Part shown: positions 43,937 through 57,300 of the stretch, one piece after another
Layout of the letters: each line of letters starts with the position of its first letter
Numbering within the stretch: the first letter of the stretch is position 1
Assembly: GCF_011386835.1 (NCBI RefSeq)
Contig: NC_088805.1
Span: 11,652,836-11,716,835, forward strand
Direction of reading: 5' to 3'
DNA length: 64,000 nt
Source: Chrysemys picta bellii
Taxonomy: Eukaryota; Chordata; Testudines; Emydidae
Notes under the pieces: model-generated
Database searches by the model: none
Told to the model about the DNA's origin: nothing
What the model saw: only the letters and a program-made list of their open reading frames with translations
Made by a program: the position numbers and the translations under genes

Positions 43937-45469
43937 GGGCAAGCCCCGTGCAGAGATGCAGTGGCAGGGGTCGCAGGCCAGGAGGAAAGGAGTCGGACCA
44001 AATGCGGTTGCTTTCAGTTTCTCCATATTTTTCATAATTTAAGGGAAAAAAAGTTCATTTGGAATGAACGGCAGGTACAGGTAAAGGGGGGAGCTCGCCT
44101 TCCCCCAGCCAGCGAGCAGCGAGGCCTTGGCTTCCCCTATTGCACCATAAGCAGCATCCCGTCCGCTTCGGGGCACTTGAAATTAAACTGGATCCTTGCT
44201 GGCTGTCTGGGCTGTAGGAAGCTGATGCTGGCGAACTTTGGTCCATATCTCGCACGGAGAGGAAGCTGCGTGACCCAAACGCTGTGCCCTTGTCCAGGTG
44301 GATAATTGGTCCCAGCTTAAGAAGCTAAGCAGGGAAGCACTCTCTGAATGTTGGCTGGAAAACAGCCTTTGAAGTGAGACCTAGATGAGTGTTTTGGTCA
44401 GAAGTGTGCACAGATGTTCTGGTGCCTTTGGGTGACTAACAATTATGGGGGAAAGAGACTGGCTTTTCAACAGCTATCTGAATGTGTGTAGCTAAATGCA
44501 CAATACTTCTCTGTCCTAAAGATACACAGGCTCAGACTTGCTGATGGGTCTCCAGGAAAGGTTCCAACTTTAGAGTGAGTTGCAAAAAGAGCTGAGGGAA
44601 TTATTTGGCCTGATTTTCTGCACCAGTTGGGAGAGACTTTCCTAGTTTGATAATTGTGTAACGTTAGATCGTAGCTGCGGGGGTTCTGCTGTGACCTGCA
44701 ATAGGCTGGCTTTTTGCTGCAGAGTCTTTGCCCCAGATGCGTTTGGTTTCTGTATCAGTTGTGGCTTTTATTTCCTTTTTAATATTTTTCTTTGCAGTGG
44801 CTCACTTCAAGCCCCATCCCACCTTGCCCTCTCTAGTGTACAATGTCTCCCCTGGAGGGGCTGAGAACCAGGTGACCAAAAAAATTGAGGCTCTGAGCCC
44901 CCAATGCTTGTGCATCCCTGCTATGATCAATAGTCTGGCAGCCTTAAGACAGAGTAGTGCAACCCTTGAAGCACTTTCCAATGACCCTCTAATCCTTCTG
45001 CACCAGCTGCATTGATCTGATCCAGTCTGCAGTAATATGAGATTGCAGTCTGTACCTACCATTAACTATCTTGCGTAGGCTTTGGAATATCAGGATGTGC
45101 CAAAGAATTGGATGCTGGCAAGTGCCAAGGTGCCCAGCCTCTCAGTCTTGTAGGATGAGCGTGTCCATCCATTGTGGAGAATCTGAAATGGATGGAAACT
45201 GCTGTAGATCAGTCTGGTCAGCTTCCAGGGTCACCTGATGATAGGTCTGAGCTACCCTGTTCACTTTCCCCCACTGAAAGTGGACTCTGCACCCACATGA
45301 AGAGCATGTGTTCTCTGAGTGGGGTGGCAGGAGAGGCTGCTTCGCTCTGGATCGGAGTCTGGTGTAATCAGGAGAGCAGTGTGGAAAACAAAAGGTTGCA
45401 ATGTGCAATCCACACACTCTTCCTGGTCTGGAACTGGAGGTCCTTGAGCAGCTGGCATCACTTAAGATC

Positions 45470-45532
45470 TGAATCTGCAAGGTGCTGAGCAGCTTCAGTT
45501 CCCATTGACTTATGGGAGTTGTCCGTGCTGCC
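45470..45532. repeat. Palindromic ancient repeat (copy 3, partial)
   Basis: Contains AAGGTGCTGAGC and TTCAGTTCCCATTGACTTAT, the middle of the family seen at 22621 and 41113. Confidence 0.4.
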
Positions 45533-46691
45533 TTCCTCACAGGAAGTGCCCGGCACCTTGCACAGCCAGGGTAAAGGGTATTCTCTGGAGCTTGAGACAC
45601 CAGCCTTGTCAGCTTTCATTCTAATAACATCCGTCCTCTGGATCCTCAGGGCAGAATTCTCTTTGCCTTGGGCTAAATCTGTTTCTTTTGGCAAGCATCT
45701 CATCTGCCTCATACCATGCAGCTTGACTGAGAAGTAATCCCCCTGCTGCTCCTGCCTGGATTCTGACTTTTCCTATCAATTGCTTTTGAGCACAATTGTA
45801 TGTAGCTGCTCAACTCACACCTGGCCTTTTGATAAGCTAGACAGAGCTTCTTGGTGAAGGGTCAGCAGAGCTCTATGACTAGTCTGTTTACAGAAGCCAA
45901 GGCATTTACTTTCTTCCTATTAATTTTCAAGTTGTAGAAAGTGTTGCCCAGCCATGAGTGCCAAGACAGGAGCTAGGGACACTGTCAGAGCATTGGTCCC
46001 CAAAGCAGCCATCTTTCTGAGCAAGTGCATTGCTGCTTTGTGTTTAACCACAATTCTGATTCTGTAAGTCCAGTGCAGAATATAGGATCCAACTGAACTT
46101 TCTCCCATTGCTACTGTCAGCCACTAATGCTCGCACAAGCAGTTCAGTTGGTAAAACAGTCGGAGAATGCTTGACCGTAATGAAACCTACCCACGGGGAG
46201 GAGAAGGCCAGCAGTAGATCTCCAGAGCAAGCCAAGTTCTGAAACACTGGGAGGCCTGGGACTAGCAGCTTCATTCAGCTGTCTCCTCCTGGACTCGTAT
46301 CACTCCTAAATGCTTATTTTTTTAATGTATGAGTCAATTAAAAAGGGGTATTTTGAGGACATTTTTTATTCCGAGTGGCAATGTCTGTAAAATTTTGTCT
46401 AACCTTATGATTTCTGTGGATCTCTTTGGCCATCATCTGATCACTCTAACACACTAGAACAGCACAGGGTTTGGAACCTTAATCAAATAGCAGGAACTTC
46501 TTGAGTTCAGCACAAACTACCCCGATTCATTAGGCAAACCAAGAACTTGGTCTTGAAAACAACAAGCCTTCCAACTGAGGAGTGTGCTCTTTTCTTCCCC
46601 TGAGATGCCAGCATTTCTTAGACACAAGTCTCCTTCAGCACCTCTCAGCCCCTGCACCTGGCACAGCTTGAGCCCAAGGGCCCACATCTAG

Positions 46692-46742
46692 GATCATAGG
46701 CGTTAGAGATGGAAGAGGCCTGTTAGATTAGTCCATTCCTCT
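46692..46742 (-). mobile_element. CR1-like fragment
   Basis: GATCATAGGCGTTAGAGATG followed by GAAGAGGCCTGTTAGATTAG resembles the reversed CR1 3' end seen widely in sauropsids. Only about 50 bases remain. Confidence 0.4.
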
Positions 46743-46768
46743 GCAAGGCCAGGGTAGCTGATCTTCTC

Positions 46769-46788
46769 TTCCCCCCCCCCCCCCCCCC
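46769..46788. repeat. Poly-C homopolymer
   Basis: A run of about 20 C preceded by a pyrimidine stretch. It is prone to length error in sequencing and can form i-motif/G-quadruplex structures in principle. Confidence 0.9.
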
Positions 46789-49700
46789 TGTTCCTTCTAA
46801 TAGTGGCAATACACTTGCTCTGTGCTGGACTCCCACCTGAGGATGAAGCAGCGTGTCTTTAGGTGTAGCCGGCACAGCATTAGGCTTCTGTGTGTTGCAG
46901 CCTATGTTTTTCAAATAAAATTAATTCCGTTTATTTGATTTTTTTTTTAATTGGAATATTTTTTGCTCTGTTTACCCATAACTTGGTTATCAAGCCTTAT
47001 CTTCTGCACTAGGGGTGAAGTACTCACATGGTTTTGGGCTCCCTCCCTCCCTCAGCTGCTTGCTGGGTCTCCTGGCCCCATGATGGTACTATAATAAAGC
47101 AATTTTCCTTTTTGCTTTCCTGTTCCAACCCTTCCCTTTCTGGCAGCTTCAGACTTCACTTGAAGGGTCTTTTTGGGACAAATGAAACATGTGCTTTATT
47201 TTTATTTTTTAAATAAGGATATTGAAGGATGGGGGTGGGGGGATGCGTTGGTCGGAGGGACCCATCCAACATATGAATGGATATTGAGGTCCGATTGTGG
47301 CTCGCTTTTGCCTAGATCTCTTCCTAGCTGCATCTGCATTTCAGCTGGTTAAGACTGGCAAGAGGTACGCGGCTTGGGGGTGGTGGTGGTTTAGGGCTAC
47401 TTTATTTTTCTGTTGTTGATATGTTGGAATATCTTATCGTTCAGCCGTTGTCTTTCATTGATGTTGGTTTCCATTTGTATTTAGGGATGGATGGTTGAAC
47501 AAATACAATTAGCAGGCGAGGCTGCTGCATGGTGGAAATGAGTGGAGAGTCAGTGATTGCTTCCATGACACGTTGCAAACTCTGGCTGGCTGTTTGCCTT
47601 TGGAACGGCTGCGCCGCTATTCTGCTTCCCTGAAGGAGGAGCTTTTCCATGGCCTTACACTCCGTTAGTCTATAATGCAGGCCAGTGCCCTGGGGGTTAG
47701 GAGACCAGTTAGAAACAATCAAGGTAGTGTAAAAATTCAGTATCACAAACAAAACAGCAGCGGGCAAATACGGACCTGGTCCCTGGGTGGGCGCGTCCTT
47801 GCAATAGTGGGCAGGGTGGAGTGAGTACATTCAGGCCAGAGCTCAGTGTACCTTGAGAAGCCTGAGGTTGGACAGTTGTGTTCTGTTGGACAGATTGTCT
47901 AGAAAACAGGTTTAGTCAAGGTTTTTTTCTAAAAACATAAAAAGAGCAATGTGATGATGATATGGGCTTGACTTGAACCTTCCCAGCCCAGGGTATTCAA
48001 ACTGCAGGTGGAGATTCTTTGGTTTGTTTTTCCTCCCCACCTGCTGTGCCTAGGGTGTGGGATCTCAGAATAGTAGGCAGCCTTACACACCTGAGCCCTT
48101 CTTCCACAGTGCAGTTGGGAGAGTGAGGATCTTTCTTCCTTAACTCTGAATTCTGTGGGCGTTAGTAGCTTTAAACCGGCCCTGTAACTTTGTACTGTAG
48201 TGTTCGTGTGAATGGAACAGTATCTAACCTTTCCCTCTGGGATTGCAGGTGGAAGCAAGTGGAATGCCAAAGCAAATTCTTATGTTCATTTTTGGTGCCT
48301 TTTTGTTGTGGTTTGATCACAAGTCTGTTGGAAGAAGCTTCTGTTTCAAGGAACTTCTGTTTCCTCTTTAAATCTAACTCCTGGAGGAGCCGGTCCCTAA
48401 TCCAGGCACTTCCCCCTCTAAAAGCAGGGGGTATTATTTTACCGTCCTGAGATCCATGCTCTGGAATGTCCTAGCTGAAGTACGGTGCTACTTGTGAATA
48501 TCCTCTGATAGTTTCTGCTGTCTGGATGCATAGTAATGGATATGATAGGGGAACTGGTGGGCTCCTTCAGGTTTGCTCTCCCCAAAGAAATCTTCAGAGG
48601 GATGGGAGCTCCCAGGAAACATTGTGCCCATCTGTCCATTGTTTTCAGGGGCTTGGTGAAGGTCAGATTTTGGGTAGGAGCTTGGCCTTCAGCATGGCTT
48701 CAATCCTGCTTCTGTAGCAGTAGCGTAGTTTATGGCATGATGTCAACCCCATCCCGCATCAGGACCTTGCTAGCAAAGGGCTTCCCCTAGAGTGGCAATT
48801 GTGGCAGGGACTCTAAACCAAGAGCAGAATACAGTACTTCATCCCTGGCTTTCCTGTGGTTGAGACTGGACTAGCAGCAACCATTGGAAACATAGTCCAC
48901 TTTCAGCTGTAGCCTGCACAGTCTCTTTGGAAAGGGATAGAAAACTACTGGAGTCTGCATGGCTCTTGATTTGTAACAGATTCTGAGAAAGTGGTTTGGG
49001 ACAAAACTTCTCTTAAACTCCTGCTAGTAGCAGACCCTCTGCGGCATCTGTCTGCTCCTTGTGCCCATTAGGGCAGGAGAGAGATCTGCTTAGTGGGAAT
49101 CCCAGGGAGAGCAGGGTCTGGAATCTCAGAATCAATTCCACTATCTGGCTCTGCTACATCTCCATGACAAATCCATGCAAAGGTCTAATGGGACTAGGTT
49201 TGGGTTTTTTTTACACACTTGCCTCTGTTTCCACCAGTTTTTATCCAGTGATTAATTCTAAATAAGCTTAGGTATGTTTTCTTGAGGAGGAATATATAAT
49301 GTGGGTTGGAACTGAACTCCTCCCACAAGTTCCTGATCTTGACATAACCGTTAGGGGATGCTTCAGACCCATGAAACTTGTGATTATTTCACATCCGATC
49401 TGAACAGACTCATCCCAAGACTATGGTAGCAGGTGTACTTAACTTCTGGCATTGGTCTGTGAGGAGGAGGTTGCAGCCAGAGTTCTGTCTTCCTGGACTC
49501 TGGCTTACTCAGAGTTTATAGCTATATATTAAAGAACTATTTCTGAAGAGATCAGGGAAATGCCCTGGGGTGCTCTGTGCCTGGTCTAATCAGCATGACT
49601 CTCATTGCTGACATTGGTTTTTATTTTTCCCCCCCAATAAGTGTTTTATTAAAAAAAAAAAAAAAATACAGAAGTGCTTTCTTCCCTCCCAGAGAGAGTG

Positions 49701-50775
49701 CTGTCTGCTCAGGAAATGTGAATAATCCATAGCAAACAGCAAAGGCTCAGGAGGCTGTGGGTAGAGATTAATCCCAGGGAAAGTGGGAAACAGCAGCTCA
49801 GACAGGTGTCAAGAGCAGTTTTTAACAAGTCTTGTTTAACCAGAAACTCTTCTTAGTGTGTGTGAATCTAGGAAATGCAAAATCTTTGAGCCATAGTTAT
49901 TTCTTATTCATGTGTGTTAGGGGTGTGCTTATTTGTTCTCTCTCAGTGATTCGGTTTTAATCCAAGCATGTTCAGTCAGGATCTTGGAGTGAGTAAAACA
50001 CCCAGTAGAGGCTGAGAAACTTGGGCCAGGGCTGCTCCTGGAGACTTCTTGCACTCGAGCTCTTTCTGCTTAAGAAACTAACCAGTCTGTAAGGTGGCTC
50101 CAGGCTGCATGAAACAAAAGTAGAGTTCTCAGGGTCTTTGGAGAAATAGCCTGGATTGCCCAAGGCTTTAGCCCAGATACAGTGACAATGTTTGGGTCCC
50201 ATCTGCACAGCAACTCTTAACTGTGTTGTAAGTGGGTCCCAGGACTTGGATATGGTTGTGTAGACAAGGCCTGAATGAGCTGCTTGCTAAGGGAACACTG
50301 GCTTCTTGCAGTCAGCTGATTTGTTGAGCATTAAGAACCACACAGTTGCAAGCTCTACTCAAGGCTGCAAGACTTGAATGACCGTGAAGGATATAGCAAT
50401 ATGGGGAGAAATATTAATTTCTTTTGGGGTAAATCTTCATCTGTATTAGTAATCAGTACTAAAGGGTTTTGAAGGAGGATTTTTTAATTTTTATTTGTTT
50501 TTTTTACTGTACATTGCTTTGTGTTATAACAACTTGCGGTGACTGTTTGTTTGTATCAATCTTAGGCCCTGGGTTAAAAGCACAGACGTCTATTTCTGAT
50601 TAGACTGGCTTTGCAAAGACTTGTTCTTTTGGGGAGAAGAGCTGGGTGTGTGGGTGGGTTATTTTATTTTTGGTACATGTAGCTGTTTATTTTTTAATTT
50701 TCCCAGGATGTTTGGTTGAGGGAATGTTCTGAAATCTACTGCCTGGCAGTTTTAACCAGCAGTGTATTAAAGGAA

Positions 50776-50781
50776 AATAAA
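50776..50781 (+). terminator. MLEC: Candidate MLEC poly(A) signal
   Basis: AATAAA within GGAAAATAAACAAAATTATA. Downstream there is GGAGCATCTGGTGCTTTTAA, a weak GU-rich element. It would give a 3' UTR of about 6.9 kb. Confidence 0.45.
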
Positions 50782-50800
50782 CAAAATTATATTGTCACTT

Positions 50801-53800
50801 GGAGCATCTGGTGCTTTTAAAAAAAACCAAACACGTGTTTTTTACTGCACAACAAGATTCCTTGAAGTGCTGAGATGGGCCTAGCTGTTTCTATTTACAA
50901 TCCACCTGTAGAAGAGGCTCTTGGCTCCGATCAGGCAGGATGGAGGCAGATTCTGCCTCATGGGTGTATTATGATCTATGTCAATCTTTGCTTGAGACAG
51001 AAGGGGGGGGAAGGGGACCCAGCTCTGAGCAAAGAGAGGGTATCAGGGTTACCCACTTATTCGGGTGTTGCCACCTTCCCCTGAGCTACAGGGCAGCACT
51101 TGTGGCATGGCAGGTGCTATTAATTAACAGGTAGTGTGTAAAGATTCAGCAGCAGGGTCTGAACGCTGTAAGGATTCTTTGGAGACACTAATGTGGCTGG
51201 GTGTTTGAGCTGAGTGTACAGCATTTTCTTGGCCACTACCAGGTTGGGTATTTGGGTGGGTAATTTGGCACAAGGTAACTTGCATCAAGGGATGCCCAGA
51301 GAACCACTGCTGGAAGAAGGTCTGGGTGTATGGCGGATCCCATCAGTCTAGGGACAGTGCCACCGCTGTGTATTCATGTGTAGATAAGGCCTTACTAAAT
51401 GGCCCAGCCAGCATTTCAGGTGGGGCCTGTGAGGAGGGAAGGAAAAACTCCATCCGTTTCCTACACAAAGCTACTTGCTGCAGGGAGGGAGGAGAGAGGT
51501 GGAGAGTAGCACTCCTTCTTTTCCATTGGGCTGTTGGAGGTGGCGCCTAAAATACCCTTATTAATATTGTGTAACTAAACTGAAGATGGTGGGTTGTTTT
51601 CACTCTTTAGTAACTCTTCCCTTTTTCAGGATGATGCTCCAAGGAGTTCTACCAGAGATGACATCCATGGGCCAAAAACGTGTGTCTGAAATAGGCAGGG
51701 CAAACAATGTGTGTGTCCCCCTCCCGTCCCCCCCCCATCACCAAAATCAGCTGCACACACTCACCCCAGTGACTTGTGAACACTTACATATGAGCATTAT
51801 CAAAAACTAAAAGGAACAATCTTTGTTGGATCCCTTTGCGTTAGGATGTCACGGCGGTGCCTGATGGTAAAAATGACACAGCCCCACAAGGAGAAGCTGC
51901 AGCAGCTGCCACATGAAATGACTAGGTAGGCTTGTCTAACTGCAGTGTCCCGAGTCAATCTTTGCAATGGATAAGTTTGTAGTAATTGATGGTAAGATTG
52001 GGGGAAAGGAGGCTATTGGGGATCTGAAAAGAGGAGAGAAGGCAGGGAGACTCGGATACAGCAGAGAGCCCTGCCTCACTTGTCAGCTTCTCCCAACTGC
52101 AGTCCAGGCATTTGCTTCTTTGGGGGTAGAAAAGCAGGGAGTTTACTGCATTCTCTTTGAAGCAGCGCCAGCTGTTGGCCCAGAGACCACCTGGAAGTGA
52201 ATAATAGTTGTGTTTGAGGCTTTACAGAGATGTAGGAAGTCTTGGCTCTGTCCTACACAGCTTACTTCCTCAATAAACATGAAGAGGAAGGATGGGAGGT
52301 GCAAAAAGCAAAGCCACTCAGCCTGAGGTTGGGTCAGGTACTTGGAGGCTGGTGTGGTAAGCGAAGGTATCCTAGATTGTAAGTCTGCTGCTGTGTTGGC
52401 CCACTATCAAAATGGAATAGTTATAGGTAGGGTTAAGATCTCGTCATCGCGGGTATTTTTAGAAAAAGTCTGACAGGTCGTGGGCAATAAACAAAAATTC
52501 ATGGAAGCCTGTGACCTTAGTTATAGAGTTCAGACCCCTACTGGCTGTGTGGGCTGGTGCTTGGGAGATCAAGAAACTACAACTTGTAACCACTTCATTA
52601 AGTGAAATGACTTACCACTGTTTTGTGATGCTACTGCTCCTCTCTCTCCTTAGGGATGGAAGCTACCCATCCTCTGTAATTAAATTGCTGCCCCAGAAGA
52701 TACTTTCTTCAATTAAATTAATGAGTAATATAGTAATGCTTCTATTTGCTCCAAATCTGTGCTTGCTAAGGGTTAGAGCTGCCTCTCTAACTACAGCTAC
52801 TGGGAGAAATGGGGCCTCATGACGCATCAGAGGATAATTCAGTCCCTGAAGCCTTGTGTGTGGGAGCAGTGCTGTTTTCATCTCTTCAATTAATTCCTAG
52901 GAGCCTCTGCATTGTCAGCCCAAATTCATCCGCCTTAGAATCTCTGCAGTGACTGACTCCGCTATGGCTGGAAGCAGATGCTTCGTCTATAACTTAAAAA
53001 AAACATTGTTAAAATGAGTGAACACTAGCCATGGACTGAGCAGAGCAAAAGTGTTGTTCAGAATGAGATGTAGGTGTGAACACACAGACTAGCATACTAT
53101 CTGTGCAACCCTCTGAAATGTTAATGTGCCCTAAGTGCCTCCTTGTGTGCTCAGACATATTGATCATACTGCAGATCCAGGGCTAGTTTTAGAAATTGCA
53201 CTATTTCAGCACTGCTGTGCCCTGAGAGGGAAGGCTGCATGTGGGCAGAGCTGGAATGGGGTTTCGTGTCTCCAATGGTATGCAGAGGAGATGTGACTAG
53301 GGCATCCACAGTGCAGAATACAAAACTGTTCTTAGCAGGATTGAGAAATAGGCCTTATGCCCTATTTTCTTGTAACAACTTAGATCCCCCTCCAAACTGG
53401 TTCTGATTACTTGGTATCAATTCACCAAAGCGTAAGTGCCTCCCTAGTGCTCTGTCTGTCCATGTCCTTTGTGAGCAGAGCTCTTCCTCTGCAGATTGCC
53501 CAATGTCCCCACCTCTGGCTGTGAGTGCAGGGCCCAGTAACCAGCCCTGTACCAGCGAGCTGCCCCCGAGAGAGCTATAGCACTGATGCGGCGCAGAGCC
53601 AGCCCAGCATTGCAGGAGTCCTGACTCCCAGCAGCTCCTGGGCTTTGCTCTGCACAGTAACTTTCAGGGGGAAAGACGGGGGGTGGGGCTGATCCCTGCC
53701 ACGTAAGCGGCAGCTGATGCTGAATAACAGTGTCTAGCTGGTTAGGGCACAGGGAGAAGGGGTGTGTGGCACTGGCCACAGGGCTCCCATCCCAGGGCAT

Positions 53801-53900
53801 CCCTCCTCCCCCTCCGAGCCAGGCTCAGCGCCCGGAGCACGCGCTTGACCGCTCCACGCAATAGAGCTGGACTCTGCGTTGCCAGATTGGGTCTCCCTTC
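50801..53900. other. Intergenic DNA between MLEC and UNC119B
   Basis: No coding exon was recognised. A piece near 52415-52515 (containing GGGTATTTTTAGAAAAAGTC and CAATAAACAAAAATTCATGG) resembles the end of an old hAT element. TIR-like scraps of the miniature transposon at 35332 lie near 51380. Confidence 0.5.
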
Positions 53901-54107
53901 CAGGCATTGCACGCTGTGGACCATGCTTAGCTTCAGTCCCCAGCCGGGCTCTCAGAGCCGAGCAGAGGGGCCGAAGTACTTCCGGCGTCGCCGCCACCCC
54001 CGTTGCCAAGCAGCGCGCCGTTGCCCTCTGACCCCGCCGGCGCGCCGCCCCTCGCTCCCATAGCTACGGAGGGAGGCGGCGGCCATCTTGGCAGAGGTGG
54101 CGGGGCG
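53900..54107 (+). promoter_or_regulatory. UNC119B: UNC119B promoter and 5' UTR
   Basis: A GC-rich, TATA-less promoter. An ETS-type site ACTTCCGG lies at 53978-53985 and a YY1-type site GCGGCCATCTTGGC at 54079-54092, only 15 bases before the ATG, the position where YY1 elements often overlap the transcription start or 5' UTR. The CpG-rich stretch extends through exon 1. Confidence 0.65.
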
Positions 54108-54315
54108 ATGAGCGGCTCGAGGCCGAGGGTGGCGGCGCCAGGCCCCGAGAAGAAGCCGCCGCCGGGAAGCGGGGGAGTGCTGAGCCGGCTGCGGGGGCGG
54201 CGGGGCTCTGGGGACGCGGCGCCGCGGGCGGCCCTGCCCCGCTCAGAGTCCGAGCTGCTGGCGCTGGAGACCGTCCGGCCCGAACACGTCCTGGGGTTGG
54301 GCCGGGTCACGGAGA
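54108..54315 (+). CDS. UNC119B: UNC119B coding exon 1
   Basis: Encodes residues 1-69 plus one base of Asn70. It starts [20 protein letters not shown] and ends in the conserved [13 protein letters not shown]. The donor is GAGA|GTGAGT. Confidence 0.96.
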
Positions 54316-57300
54316 GTGAGTGCTGGGCTGGGGGACCTGGCACCGCGGGGCCGTCCGTGCTGCTACCGCCCTGGGGGACCCCCGTCATCCCTCTCCCCGG
54401 GCGCCCCCTAGGCTAGCCCCACTCGCGGCCGTCCTGCCCCACGTATCATCCCGGGCTCCTCCGGCAGAGCCGAGTGCGAGGCCCACGGGGACCTCGTGGC
54501 CATTGCTCTGAGGCGCCCCTCCAGGGACCCCATACACTTTGCCCCTCAGAGGCTCCATTATCATTCCCCGAGACTCCACACCTCACCCCCAGGGACCCCA
54601 TTATCATCCCCTCAGAAACCCTAGACACCATACCCCCCGAGGCCCCATTATCGGCCCCCGAGGGGTCCCGTACACCTTACCCCCAGCGTCCATTAGCATT
54701 CCGCCAGGGACCCCCTATACCGAGGGCCACATCTGGGTATGGAAATTGTATGGTGGGTCATGAATGCTCACAAAATTGGGGGTTGAGGTGCAGGAGGGGG
54801 TGAGGGCTTTGGCTGGGGGTGCAGGTTCTGGGCAGGGGATGAGGGATTGGTGCAGGAGGGTGCTTTGGGCTGGGACTGAGGGGTTCCGAGGGCGGGAGGG
54901 GGATCAGGGCTGGGGCCGGGGGTTGGGGCATAGGAGGCGGTTAGGGGTGACTCTTACCTCAAGCAGCTCCCGGAAGCAGTTGCACGTACCCCCTCCAGCT
55001 CCCACACAGAGCTGCAGCCAGGCGGCTCTGCGTGCTGCCCTGTCCACCGGCACCGTCCCTGCAGCTCCCATGGCGCCCCCTGGCTGGAGCTTGAGGGCTG
55101 GATTAAAACGTCTGAAGTGCTGGTCTGGGCTCTGGGCCATAGTTTGCCCACTCCTTCCATATACCCCCCCATCCGCCTTGCGGCTCCAGTATCAGTCTTT
55201 CTGCAGAACTTGATATCCTCTTCTGAGGACACCAGAAGTAATCTTGCCAGGATACCCAATATTCCTTCCGGTCCAGGACACCTCTTCCATGGGGACCCCA
55301 GTATCCCTTCCAGAAAACATCCTGGTTTAGACTAGGTGAAGGACCTACTCTGCTTCCTCTCTCGGCAGCTATATTTGGCTAGCTAGATTAAAAGGTAGAA
55401 AGGCAGAAGTTGTCAGGGTCTTGTGACAGATCTCTGCTTTTCCAACTAGGTCCATCTTGGTGCTGAGGCATCCAGCCTTTTCTGGTTTAACAGCACCAGC
55501 TACATTTGTTCACACAGACAGAAAAGTTGGGGGACAAAATCTGTCAGGGTCTGGAACACTGAGACTATTTGTCCATAGGGACCCAGATTTTTATGTGAAG
55601 TTCCACATGCATGCCCGTGTAGATGTTACAGTTTTGGTTTTAGGTCCTAAATTGGCTAGATCATCAAAGTTTTGTTTTACTTGCCTATCTAGGATGAATA
55701 TCCCTGAAACTCTAGACTGCTTGTCAGCCTTGTTCAGTCTACTCCTCGAGTTTGTTAGTCTCTCGCTTTCCAGTAGTTTTGATGAAGCAGGAGCCAAATG
55801 TCCTTCCCTTTTGCAATCTGTCCCGTTGGCTTTTTTGCAGGAGTGATGCTGCTTAAGTGGTGCTTGTGTTAAACTGTGGCATACTGAATAAATAGCCTCG
55901 TTTTCCCTCTTTGATTGGATTAGCTCACTCAGTATATACAGCTGAGTAGTAGTAGTAACTTATAGTAGTGATACAATGTATACATATGAGTAGTAGTAAC
56001 TTGGTTCAGTCAGCACTGAGTCCAAATACTGAACTGCATTGTACTGTTTGATTAGTCTACCTGGCAACTTGCTTTTTTGGGAAATATCCCTAAACGTTCT
56101 AAGGTGCTTGGGCTCAGTTAATGTAGCTGAAGGCCTTTTGATATCTGAGAGGAGAATCCTTGAGGCATATGGGTTAGTGGCCCATATTTTCTTCTTCTGA
56201 TCTGGACTGTCGTGAGCAAAAGAGCTCCCTAATATGTTTCTCTCTCTCCTAGATTATTTATGCAAACCTGAGGACAACATCTACAATATCGATTTCACCA
56301 GATTCAAGATCCGGGACCTGGAGACAGGAACAGTGCTGTTCGAAATTGCCAAGCCTTCTGCTTCAGGTAGAACCTGCTGACAGTGGGGAAAGGGCTAGAT
56401 ATTATGGGTTCGGGTGGGATGCAGGGAAGGGGCCGTGCAGGCCAAACACCAAGATCTTTCACTGTGCATAGTGTATTGAGTTCACCTGTGTCATCCCTTA
56501 GGATTCCTGCAGGACTGAGAGCTTCTCTGCCTGCGAATATTCTAGTTACTGTCTAAAAAAGGAATGTGAAGTGACTATAGTGATAGCGAGAGGTGTCTTG
56601 GAGACTGAAATCCTCTTTCCATGGGATAGGTACAGCACAGAGCTTCATCCATACTACTCTGTAAATGTGCCTCAACCCTGACCATGAAGGACCAGCTGTA
56701 TGGGTGAGAGGGGAGTTCATTCCCTGTGATCCTTTCAGCCCTGAAATTGCCAGCATTTGGGGCAGCTCTAATAGCATGTGTTCCTAACAACCATGTGTCA
56801 GTAGTGTAAGTGATCTCATATAGGCAGTACATTTCAAAGCCACTGCTGAGTAGCTGCAGGCTGGTACTGTTTTTCCATTTCTGAGCTCTGTGGGATGCGA
56901 ATACTGTGCTTAGAGATCCCTTTACCTCCTTGGCTCAGCAAGGTTGTTACAGATGGTGACCAGTGTTTGGGGGACTTGCATGCCCCATAGATGTGGTGCT
57001 GCTGTTGTGGTCTGATATGGTTTGATTTTTTTCCCCCTGAACACTAGGTCAAGGTTTATCAAATTCCATAGTTAAGCCCCACCAAAAGTCCCTTTATGTG
57101 TAAGTAGCCAAAGGAAGACTGGAGTGCAGACCCTGGAGGTAAAAGGCTAGTGGTCAAGTAACTATGTACTTCCATAGTTGATTCCTGGACATGCATCTTT
57201 GTGACATTTTGGTCCATGTAATCAATTGTGAACGTTTGCTATGAAATGTTCTCTGTTAACTTCTTAATGCCAGTAGCATATCAAAGAACAGTTTTTAGAT

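Larger units (their letters stand above)
43937..50800 (+). other. MLEC: Probable MLEC 3' UTR
   Basis: No gene was recognised between the MLEC stop and UNC119B. The human MLEC transcript has a long 3' UTR, so this stretch is probably transcribed. Poly(A) signals AATAAA occur near 46914, 47093 and, in the best context, at 50776-50781 (followed by a GT-containing stretch near 50795-50815). Contents include a palindromic repeat (45470-45532), a CR1-like scrap (46692-46742) and a C run (46769-46788). The extent is inferred. Confidence 0.55.

Noticed and set aside
53734..54388. Divergent gene on the minus strand of the UNC119B CpG island
   Set aside because: The frames are antisense to UNC119B exon 1 and its promoter, with no conserved protein or splice structure.
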